Part shown: in pieces, positions 42,150-48,492 of the stretch
Position numbering within the stretch: the first letter of the stretch is position 1
Layout of the letters: the number at the start of each line of letters is the position of its first letter
Source of the DNA: Pararhodobacter aggregans
Lineage (GTDB): Bacteria > Pseudomonadota > Alphaproteobacteria > Rhodobacterales > Rhodobacteraceae
Reading direction: 5' to 3'
Length of the DNA: 64,000 bases
NCBI RefSeq assembly: GCF_003075525.1
Contig: NZ_QDDR01000002.1
Location: 372,001-436,000 of the forward strand
Made by a program: the position numbers and the translations under genes
The notes under the pieces: generated by a model
The model's input: the letters and a program-made list of their open reading frames with translations, nothing else
Databases searched by the model: none
Told to the model about the DNA's origin: nothing

Positions 42150-44234
42150 ATGACCACCTGGGACGAAACCCAACCGATCCTCGAGATCGAGAATCTGTCG
42201 ATCAGCTTCTTCACCCGCCTGCGCGAGATCCCGGCGGTGATGGATTTCTCCTGCCGGGTGATGAAGGGCGAGGCGATGGGCCTCGTCGGCGAATCCGGCT
42301 GCGGCAAGTCGACCGTGGCGCTGGCGGTGATGCGCGATCTGGGCGTCAACGGCCGGATCGTCGGCGGCACGATCAAGTTCAAGGGCCGCGACCTCACGGC
42401 GATGAGCCAGGAGGAGCTGCGCCAGATCCGCGGCTCGGAAATCGCCATGATCTATCAGGAGCCGATGGCCTCGCTCAATCCGGCGATGAAGATCGGCGAC
42501 CAGCTGGCCGAAGTGCCGATGATCCATCAGAAGATGCCGAAATCGCAGGCCCGTGCCCTGGCCCGGCAGCTGGTGGCCGATGTGCGCCTGCCCGATCCCG
42601 ACCGTATCCTCGACGCCTATCCGCACCAGCTGTCGGGCGGCCAGCAGCAGCGCATCGTCATCGCCATGGCGCTGATGTCGAAACCCGCGCTCCTGATCCT
42701 CGACGAGCCGACCACCGCGCTCGACGTGACGGTCGAGGCCGGGATCGTCGATCTGGTCAATGATCTCGCCGCGAAATACGGCACCTCGATGCTGTTCATC
42801 TCGCACAACCTCGGGCTGGTGATGGAGGTTTGCGACCGCATCACTGTCATGTATTCGGGCGAGGCGGTCGAGACCGGCAACATCGCCGATGTCTTCGACA
42901 AGATGCGCCACCCCTATACGCAGGCGCTGTTCCGCTCGATCCCGCTGCCCAGCGCCGACAAGAGCTCGCGGCCGCTGAAGGCGATCCCGGGCAATTTCCC
43001 GCTGCCGCATGAACGCCCCCGGGGCTGCAATTTCGGCCCGCGCTGCGAATATTTCCAGAAGGGCCGCTGCGACGCGGCCGAGATCCCGATGGTCGCGGTC
43101 GAGGGCGACACCCGCCATGACAGCCGCTGCCTGCGCTTTGACGAGATCGACTGGCACGCGCCCCTCGCCGCGGGCGTCCAGCACGACAGCTCGCATATCG
43201 GCGAGGTGGTGCTGTCGATGGAGAATGTGCGCAAATACTACGAGGTCGCCGCCTCCTCGCTGTTCAAGGGGGGCGACGCCAAGGTGGTCAAGGCCAACGA
43301 GACGCTGAGTTTCGACGCGCGCGAGGGCGAGACGCTGGCCATCGTCGGCGAATCGGGCTGCGGCAAATCGACTTTCGCCAAGGTGCTGATGGGGCTGGAA
43401 ACCGCGACCTCCGGGCAGATCATGCTTTTCGACGAGAACGTGCAATCGACGCCGATCCAGCACCGCAACACCGATACCGTCTCGTCCCTGCAGATGGTGT
43501 TCCAGAACCCGTTCGACACGCTGAACCCGTCAATGACCGTCGGCCGTCAGATCGTCCGGGCGCTGGAGATCTTCTGCGTCGGCGCCTCGGATGCCGAGCG
43601 TCAGCAGCGGATGCTGGAACTTCTGGATCTGGTGAAATTGCCGCGCGAATTCGCCACCCGCATGCCACGCCAGCTGTCGGGCGGGCAGAAGCAGCGGGTC
43701 GGCATCGCCCGGGCCTTTGCCGGCAACGCCAAGGTGGTGATCGCGGATGAACCCGTTTCGGCCCTCGACGTCTCGGTGCAGGCGGCCGTTACCGAATTGC
43801 TGATGGACATCCAGCGCAAGAACCGCACCACGCTGCTGTTCATCAGCCACGACCTGTCCATCGTGCGCTATCTCAGCGACCGCGTGCTGGTCATGTATCT
43901 GGGCCATGTGGTGGAACTGGGGACCACCGATCAGGTCTTCGCGCCGCCCTATCACCCCTATACCGAGGCGCTGCTGTCCGCGGTCCCCATCGCCGACACA
44001 AGGATCGAGAAGAAACGCATCGTGCTGGAAGGCGACATCCCCTCGGCGATGAACCCGCCGCCCGGCTGTCCGTTCCAGACCCGCTGCCGCTGGAAATCGC
44101 AGGTTCCGGGCGGGATCTGCGAGACCGAGATGCCGCCCCTGCGCGACGTGGGCGGTGGCCACCAGGTGAAATGCCACCTCTCGGCCGAGATCCTGGCCGG
44201 CATGGAACCCGTCTTCACGGTCGCCGCCGACTAG
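42150..44234 (+). CDS. Fused dual ABC ATPase (DppD-DppF type)
   Basis: A 694-residue protein holding both ATPases of an oligopeptide-type importer in one chain. Domain 1 has Walker A GESGCGKST near residue 48, signature LSGGQQQRIVIAMAL and Walker B LLILDEPTTALD, then an oligopeptide C-terminal Fe-S-like cysteine cluster (CNFGPRCEYFQKGRC). Domain 2 has Walker A GESGCGKST near residue 401, LSGGQKQRVGIARAF and VVIADEPVSALD, and a second cysteine cluster (CPFQTRCRW...C). The fusion guarantees a one-to-one ratio. It ends just before gene-end module E. Confidence 0.94.
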   Translation: MTTWDETQPILEIENLSISFFTRLREIPAVMDFSCRVMKGEAMGLVGESGCGKSTVALAVMRDLGVNGRIVGGTIKFKGRDLTAMSQEELRQIRGSEIAMIYQEPMASLNPAMKIGDQLAEVPMIHQKMPKSQARALARQLVADVRLPDPDRILDAYPHQLSGGQQQRIVIAMALMSKPALLILDEPTTALDVTVEAGIVDLVNDLAAKYGTSMLFISHNLGLVMEVCDRITVMYSGEAVETGNIADVFDKMRHPYTQALFRSIPLPSADKSSRPLKAIPGNFPLPHERPRGCNFGPRCEYFQKGRCDAAEIPMVAVEGDTRHDSRCLRFDEIDWHAPLAAGVQHDSSHIGEVVLSMENVRKYYEVAASSLFKGGDAKVVKANETLSFDAREGETLAIVGESGCGKSTFAKVLMGLETATSGQIMLFDENVQSTPIQHRNTDTVSSLQMVFQNPFDTLNPSMTVGRQIVRALEIFCVGASDAERQQRMLELLDLVKLPREFATRMPRQLSGGQKQRVGIARAFAGNAKVVIADEPVSALDVSVQAAVTELLMDIQRKNRTTLLFISHDLSIVRYLSDRVLVMYLGHVVELGTTDQVFAPPYHPYTEALLSAVPIADTRIEKKRIVLEGDIPSAMNPPPGCPFQTRCRWKSQVPGGICETEMPPLRDVGGGHQVKCHLSAEILAGMEPVFTVAAD

Positions 44235-44236
44235 CG

Positions 44237-44332
44237 CATCTTTGTTCCCCAAATATCCACGGGGTTTCCAAAGGGGGGCGTGCCCCCCTTTGGCGAGGGG
44301 GTGCGGGGGGCGAGCAGCCCCCCGCTTCTTGC
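44237..44332. terminator. Bidirectional hairpin-rich gene-end module (copy E)
   Basis: CATCTTTGTTCCCCAAATATCC, similar to the core of repeat copies A-D, is followed by CCAAAGGGGGG/CCCCCCTTTGG (about 44268-44292) and GCGGGGGG/CCCCCCGC (about 44303-44325). It fills the space between the convergent fused ATPase and CDF genes and probably terminates both. Confidence 0.7.
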
Positions 44333-44333
44333 G

Positions 44334-44948
44334 TCAATGCGCATGCGCCCGCTCCTGCGCCGCGCGCCGCAGGATCTGCACCGAGGACGACAGGAACAGC
44401 CCCGCCATCGCCACCGCGACCACCAGGTCCGGCCAGCCCGATCCCAGCCAGGCGACCATCACCGCCGCGCCCATCACCGCGACATTGCCGATGGCGTCGT
44501 TTCTCGAACACAGCCAGACCGAGCGCACGTTGGAATCCCCGTCCTTCCAGCGCATCAGGATCAGGACCGAAGCCACGTTGGCCGCCAGCGCCGCAAAGCC
44601 CACCGCGCCCATAACACCCGCCTCCGGCACCCCCGGCGCCATCATGTCGCGGATCGCCAGGCCCAGGATCGCCAGCGCCATCAGCGCCAGCGACAGGCCC
44701 TTCAGCTGCGCGACCCGCGCCCTCAGCGCCAGGGGCCGCCCGATGGCCCAGAGCGAAATCCCGTAGGTCAGCGCATCGGCGGCGAAATCCAGCGCGTCGG
44801 CCTGCAGCGCCCGGCTGCCGGCCATGGCCCCGGCGGTCATCTCGACCCCGAAGAGGCCGGCGTTCAGCACGATCACCGCGATCAATGCCCGGCGATAGGC
44901 GGGCGAGGCGCCGTCGAATTCGTGGTCGTGGTCGTGATCATGGGGCAT
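44334..44948 (-). CDS. Short cation diffusion facilitator (CDF) metal exporter
   Basis: A 204-residue membrane protein with a histidine/aspartate-rich N-terminus (MPHDHDHDHEFD) and about six helices. Metal-site residues differ from Zn-type CDF proteins: helix 2 has ADALDFAAD (DxxxD) and helix 5 has CSRND in place of the usual HxxxD. The cytoplasmic C-terminal domain of CDF proteins is missing, so the protein ends soon after helix 6. It is divergent from a MerR-type regulator whose predicted operator-promoter drives this gene, so it is likely induced by a heavy metal. Which metal is uncertain. Confidence 0.85.
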   Translation of the reverse strand: MPHDHDHDHEFDGASPAYRRALIAVIVLNAGLFGVEMTAGAMAGSRALQADALDFAADALTYGISLWAIGRPLALRARVAQLKGLSLALMALAILGLAIRDMMAPGVPEAGVMGAVGFAALAANVASVLILMRWKDGDSNVRSVWLCSRNDAIGNVAVMGAAVMVAWLGSGWPDLVVAVAMAGLFLSSSVQILRRAAQERAHAH

Positions 44949-44979
44949 TCCTGGCCCTCCTTGTCTTGGTCCGACTCAG

Positions 44980-45010
44980 GCTTTACTTCCTACAGCGACT
45001 GGAGAAGCAA
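44980..45010 (-). promoter_or_regulatory. MerR-type 19-bp-spacer promoter and operator of the CDF gene
   Basis: On the minus strand, TTGCTT (45010-45005) and TAAAGC (44985-44980) are separated by exactly 19 bases. The spacer contains the dyad CTCCAG-TCG-CTGTAG (45004-44990). A stretched 19-bp spacer with a central dyad is the hallmark of promoters activated by metal-responsive MerR regulators through DNA distortion, and a MerR gene starts 13 bases away on the other strand. Confidence 0.8.
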
Positions 45011-45022
45011 GAGGGTTTTGCC

Positions 45023-45481
45023 ATGCGCGATCTGACCATCGGCGAGGCGGCGCGCCGGAGCGGCGTCAAGGTCAACACGATCCGTTTCTACGAGGGCCGG
45101 GGCCTGTTGCCCGAGGCGCCGCGCACCGACAGCGGGCGCAGGCTTTATGACGGGGCGGCGGTCGGGCGGCTCGCCTTCATCCGCCACGCCCGCGATCTGG
45201 GTTTCCCGCTGGAGGATATCGCCGACCTGCTGGCGCTTCAGGGCCAGCCGGGAACCTCCTGCGCCCCGGCGGATTCGCTGGCCCGGCGGCACCTCGCCTC
45301 GGTCGAGGCGCGGATCGCCGCGCTGACCGCGCTCAAGGGCGAACTGACCCGGATGATCGCCTGCGATGGCAGCGACACGGCCCATTGCCGCGTCATCGAG
45401 AGCCTGGCCGATCACGCGCTCTGCGCGGGCGATCACGCGCGCCTCGCCGAGGTCGCTGCCGTGCCGGGCGTGTCGGATTGA
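45023..45481 (+). CDS. MerR-family heavy-metal-responsive regulator (ZntR/CadR-like)
   Basis: A 152-residue dimeric DNA-binding protein. The winged helix is LTIGEAARRSGVKVNTIRFYEGRGLLPEAPRTDSGRRLYD (residues 4-43), followed by a long dimerisation helix and a C-terminal metal loop. Cys80 (GTSCAPA), Cys114 (IACDGSD) and Cys122 with His121 stand at positions equivalent to the metal ligands of ZntR/CadR/PbrR, so a divalent metal is more likely than copper or mercury. It should bind the dyad in the divergent promoter and switch on the CDF exporter. Confidence 0.9.
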   Translation: MRDLTIGEAARRSGVKVNTIRFYEGRGLLPEAPRTDSGRRLYDGAAVGRLAFIRHARDLGFPLEDIADLLALQGQPGTSCAPADSLARRHLASVEARIAALTALKGELTRMIACDGSDTAHCRVIESLADHALCAGDHARLAEVAAVPGVSD

Positions 45482-45560
45482 GGCTTGTCATCCTCTCCCG
45501 GACAGGATTGTCTGGAGGCCCGGGCAGGGGGCCCGGACAGGGCCGGGGACGAGACGGGGC

Positions 45561-46814
45561 ATGCGCTATTCGGGGTTTCGCGTCTTCACGCAGGGGCTGT
45601 CGGGCAACCGGGGCTGGCGCCCGGCGTGGCGCGACCCGGCGCCGAAACCGGCCTATGACATCATCATCATCGGCGGCGGCGGGCACGGGCTGTCGACCGC
45701 CTATTACCTGGCCAAGAACCACGGGCTGAAGAATATCGCTGTCCTTGAAAAGGGGTATCTCGGCAGCGGCAATATCGGGCGCAACACCACCATCGTGCGG
45801 GCCAATTACTTCCTGCCAGGCAATTCCGAATTCTACTCGCATTCGCTGAAACTGTGGGAGGGCCTCGAATCCGAGCTCAACTACAACGTCATGCATTCGC
45901 AGCGGGGGCTCATCAACCTCTTCCATTCCGACGGGCAGCGCGACGCCTTCGCCCGGCGCGGCAATGCCATGCTGGCGCAGGGCGACGACGCGATCCTTCT
46001 GGACCGCGAGGGGGTGCGCAAGCATCTGCCCTATCTCGATTTCGAGCAGACGCGCTTTCCGATCTACGGCGGGCTCTACCATCCCCGCGGCGGCAGCGCG
46101 CGCCACGATGCCGTGGCCTGGGGCTATGCACGGGGGGCCGATCAGCGCGGCGTCGATCTGATCCAGAATTGCGAAGTGACCGGCATCGACATCGAAAATG
46201 GCCGGGTCACAGGGGTGCAGACCTCGCGCGGGCCGATCCGGGCCAAGCAGGTCGCCATGGTTGCCGCCGGACGCTCGGGTCAGGTGGCGGCGATGGCGGG
46301 CATGCGGCTGCCCATTGAAAGCCACATCCTGCAGGCCTTCGTCACCGAGGGGCTGAAGCCGGTCATCGACCATGTGGTCAGCTTCGGCATGGGGCATTTC
46401 TACATCAGCCAGTCGGACAAGGGCGGGCTGGTGTTCGGCGGCGATCTGGATTTCTATGCCTCCTACGCGGCGCGCGGCAATCTGCCGATGGTCGAGCATG
46501 TGATGGAAGCGGGCATGACGCTGATGCCGATGATCGGCCGGGCCAAGGTCCTGCGGACCTGGGGCGGGATCATGGACATGTCGCCCGATGGCTCGCCGAT
46601 CATCGACAAGACGGATACCGAAGGGCTCTTCGTCAATTGCGGCTGGAATTACGGGGGGTTCAAGGCGGTGCCGGCCTCGGGCTGGTGCCTTGCGCATCTG
46701 ATGGCAACGGGGGCGCCGCATCCGGTGGCGGCGCGCTTCCGGCTGGACCGGTTCCGCACCGGCAGGGGGTTGATGGATGAGGAAGGCACGGGTTCCCAGC
46801 ACAATCTTCACTAG
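45561..46814 (+). CDS. soxB: Sarcosine oxidase subunit beta
   Basis: SoxB is the flavin subunit that oxidises sarcosine (N-methylglycine) at its active site and passes electrons to oxygen. The 417-residue product has the FAD-binding IIIIGGGGHGLSTAYYLA near residues 33-50, GNIGRNTTIVRANYF, the conserved GGSARHDAVAWGYAR histidine region (about residue 180) that in characterised relatives carries the covalent FMN, and SPDGSPIIDKT near the C-terminus. It begins the sox cluster. Unusually, the next two genes are secreted proteins rather than soxD, the first overlapping its 3' end by 38 bases. Confidence 0.95.
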   Translation: MRYSGFRVFTQGLSGNRGWRPAWRDPAPKPAYDIIIIGGGGHGLSTAYYLAKNHGLKNIAVLEKGYLGSGNIGRNTTIVRANYFLPGNSEFYSHSLKLWEGLESELNYNVMHSQRGLINLFHSDGQRDAFARRGNAMLAQGDDAILLDREGVRKHLPYLDFEQTRFPIYGGLYHPRGGSARHDAVAWGYARGADQRGVDLIQNCEVTGIDIENGRVTGVQTSRGPIRAKQVAMVAAGRSGQVAAMAGMRLPIESHILQAFVTEGLKPVIDHVVSFGMGHFYISQSDKGGLVFGGDLDFYASYAARGNLPMVEHVMEAGMTLMPMIGRAKVLRTWGGIMDMSPDGSPIIDKTDTEGLFVNCGWNYGGFKAVPASGWCLAHLMATGAPHPVAARFRLDRFRTGRGLMDEEGTGSQHNLH

Positions 46815-47271
46815 CCTCGCCCTGCTGGCCGCGCCCGCCGCGACCGCCCAGACCTGGCCCGAAGGTTGTTTCACGCGGCAGTACGAGGCCGCGCATCTGG
46901 CCGGGCAACCGGGGCAGGTGGTGGAGCGTGTCTCGCTGCGGCTGCAACGCGACGGCGGGGCCACGCGCTTTCGCCTGATCGCGCGGCTGGCCGGACAGGG
47001 CCATGCCGGGGCCGCGGGTTTCGGCGGCATGGTGATGTCGGAACAGGGCGAATGCCTGGACGGCCAGCCCTGCTATGTCGATTGCGACGGTGGCGGCTTC
47101 ACCCTGACCAATGCGACCGACGAATCCGTCGACATCACCACCGCGTATATGCGCATCGCCCGGGGCGACGCCTGCGACGGCACCTCCGAAGTCTCCGACC
47201 TGTCCGAGGGGCCGGGCCGATCCACCACCTACCGGCTGTTCCGCAGCCGCGACGTGCTCTGTGGGCGGTGA
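46777..47271 (+). CDS. Secreted one-domain protein inserted in the sox operon
   Basis: A 164-residue protein with a Sec signal peptide (LALLAAPAATAQ). The mature part begins GCFTRQYEAAHLAGQPGQVVERVSL and has CLDGQPCYVDCDGGGFTL plus six cysteines in total, probably disulphide-bonded in the periplasm. This unit is clearly related to the first domain of the next gene (GCYARDYDAAHLAAHPEQGVAGL..CYVECDGGLF). I do not recognise the family. It overlaps soxB by 38 bases in another frame, so it is co-transcribed with sarcosine oxidase. Confidence 0.8.
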   Translation: MRKARVPSTIFTSLALLAAPAATAQTWPEGCFTRQYEAAHLAGQPGQVVERVSLRLQRDGGATRFRLIARLAGQGHAGAAGFGGMVMSEQGECLDGQPCYVDCDGGGFTLTNATDESVDITTAYMRIARGDACDGTSEVSDLSEGPGRSTTYRLFRSRDVLCGR

Positions 47272-47275
47272 CCGG

Positions 47276-48184
47276 ATGCGCGCCCGGCTTGCCCTCACCG
47301 CTCTGTTGCTGCCGACGCCGCTCATGGCCGAGCTGCCGCCGCCCGGCTGCTATGCGCGCGATTACGATGCGGCGCATCTGGCCGCCCATCCCGAGCAGGG
47401 CGTCGCCGGGCTGCGGCTGTGGTATTTCACCGAGGATGACGCGGGCGAGACCCCGGCCGCGCTGGTCGAGGCGCGGATGTCGGGCGAGGGCCGGGCGGCC
47501 CGCGACGGGGTGGGCGGGGCGGTGCTGACCCAACTGGCGGTCTGCGACGCGCAGGGCGCCTGCTATGTCGAATGCGACGGCGGGCTGTTCACCACCGAGG
47601 CCACGGCCGGGGGCGGGCTCCGGCTCAGCACCCAGCGCTTCCGGGTGGGCGAGGGCGATTCCTGTGGCGGCGCCAGCGATCTGGCCGAAGCCGAGGGCCG
47701 GACCACCGCCTATCTGCTCGACCCCGCCCCGTCCGAGGCCTGCGAAAGCCTCTGGCGAACGCATCCCTTGCCCGCGCCCGGCTGCTATGGCGTGACCTAT
47801 TCTGACATGGGCCATGGTCAGGGCCTGCTGGGCATGCGGCTTTACCTGCGCGCGCCCGACAGCGGCTTCGCCTTCCCGCAGGCCGAGGGCACCTTCCGCG
47901 TGACGCTGCCCGATGGTGGCCGCGCGCGCGAGGCGGGGATGGGTGCGGCGCGGATCGCGGTGCCGATCTGGTGCTCGTCGCGCGACGGATTCTGCCGCTC
48001 GGGCATCGACGAGGGCGGCTTGCGGGTGGTGCCGATGGGCGAGGATGCGCTGGCGCTGGAGACCACGCGCTTTCTGGTCTACGGGCCTGAGGCCGCCAAT
48101 CTCGACATCGCCGTGCCGGGGCCCGCGCCGACCCGGCACCAGTTGCAGCGCATGCCGGCCGATGCCTGCCGAGGCATGGAATGA
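47276..48184 (+). CDS. Secreted two-domain protein, paralogue of the preceding gene
   Basis: A 302-residue protein with a signal peptide (MRARLALTALLLPTPLMA). Two consecutive domains share the pattern of the previous protein: domain 1 (about residues 22-150) GCYARDYDAAHLAAHPEQGVAGLRLWY...CYVECDGGLFTTEAT, and domain 2 (about residues 168-275) GCYGVTYSDMGHGQGLLGMRLYL...CSSRDGFCRSGIDEGGLRV. Cysteine pairs recur at the same relative places. Function unknown; a periplasmic binding or inhibitor role is possible. It lies four bases after its paralogue and 47 bases before soxD, so it belongs to the same operon. Confidence 0.8.
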   Translation: MRARLALTALLLPTPLMAELPPPGCYARDYDAAHLAAHPEQGVAGLRLWYFTEDDAGETPAALVEARMSGEGRAARDGVGGAVLTQLAVCDAQGACYVECDGGLFTTEATAGGGLRLSTQRFRVGEGDSCGGASDLAEAEGRTTAYLLDPAPSEACESLWRTHPLPAPGCYGVTYSDMGHGQGLLGMRLYLRAPDSGFAFPQAEGTFRVTLPDGGRAREAGMGAARIAVPIWCSSRDGFCRSGIDEGGLRVVPMGEDALALETTRFLVYGPEAANLDIAVPGPAPTRHQLQRMPADACRGME

Positions 48185-48231
48185 CCCGGCGCGGGCGTGG
48201 AAATGACGGGCAAGGCCCGGTGGAGTAGAGA

Positions 48232-48492
48232 ATGCGCATCCCCTGTCCCTGCTGCGGCCTGCGTGACCGGCGTGAATTCACCTATTACGGGGCCTCGGTC
48301 TTTCTGGACCGTCCGGCGCCCGATGCCGGGCTCGAGGCCTGGGACGAATACCTGCATCTGCGCGACAACCCCGCCGGGGTGACGCGCGACCTGTGGTATC
48401 ACGACCCCTGTCAGAGCTGGCTGGAGGTCGAGCGCAACACCGTCACGCACGAGGTCCTGTCCACGCGCCCGGTGGTGGAGGCCCGCGCATGA
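48232..48492 (+). CDS. soxD: Sarcosine oxidase subunit delta
   Basis: SoxD is the small zinc-binding subunit that stabilises the heterotetramer. The 86-residue product has the expected metal ligands: a CxxC pair Cys5/Cys8 (IPCPCCG) and an HxxC pair His57/Cys60 (WYHDPCQSW). Its stop overlaps the soxA start (ATGA), as usual. Length is normal. Confidence 0.95.
   Translation: MRIPCPCCGLRDRREFTYYGASVFLDRPAPDAGLEAWDEYLHLRDNPAGVTRDLWYHDPCQSWLEVERNTVTHEVLSTRPVVEARA

Noticed and set aside
44334-44948. Frameshifted or truncated CDF pseudogene
   Set aside because: The frame is intact, has a good start and promoter, and short CDF proteins without the cytoplasmic domain exist; it is kept as a real gene.
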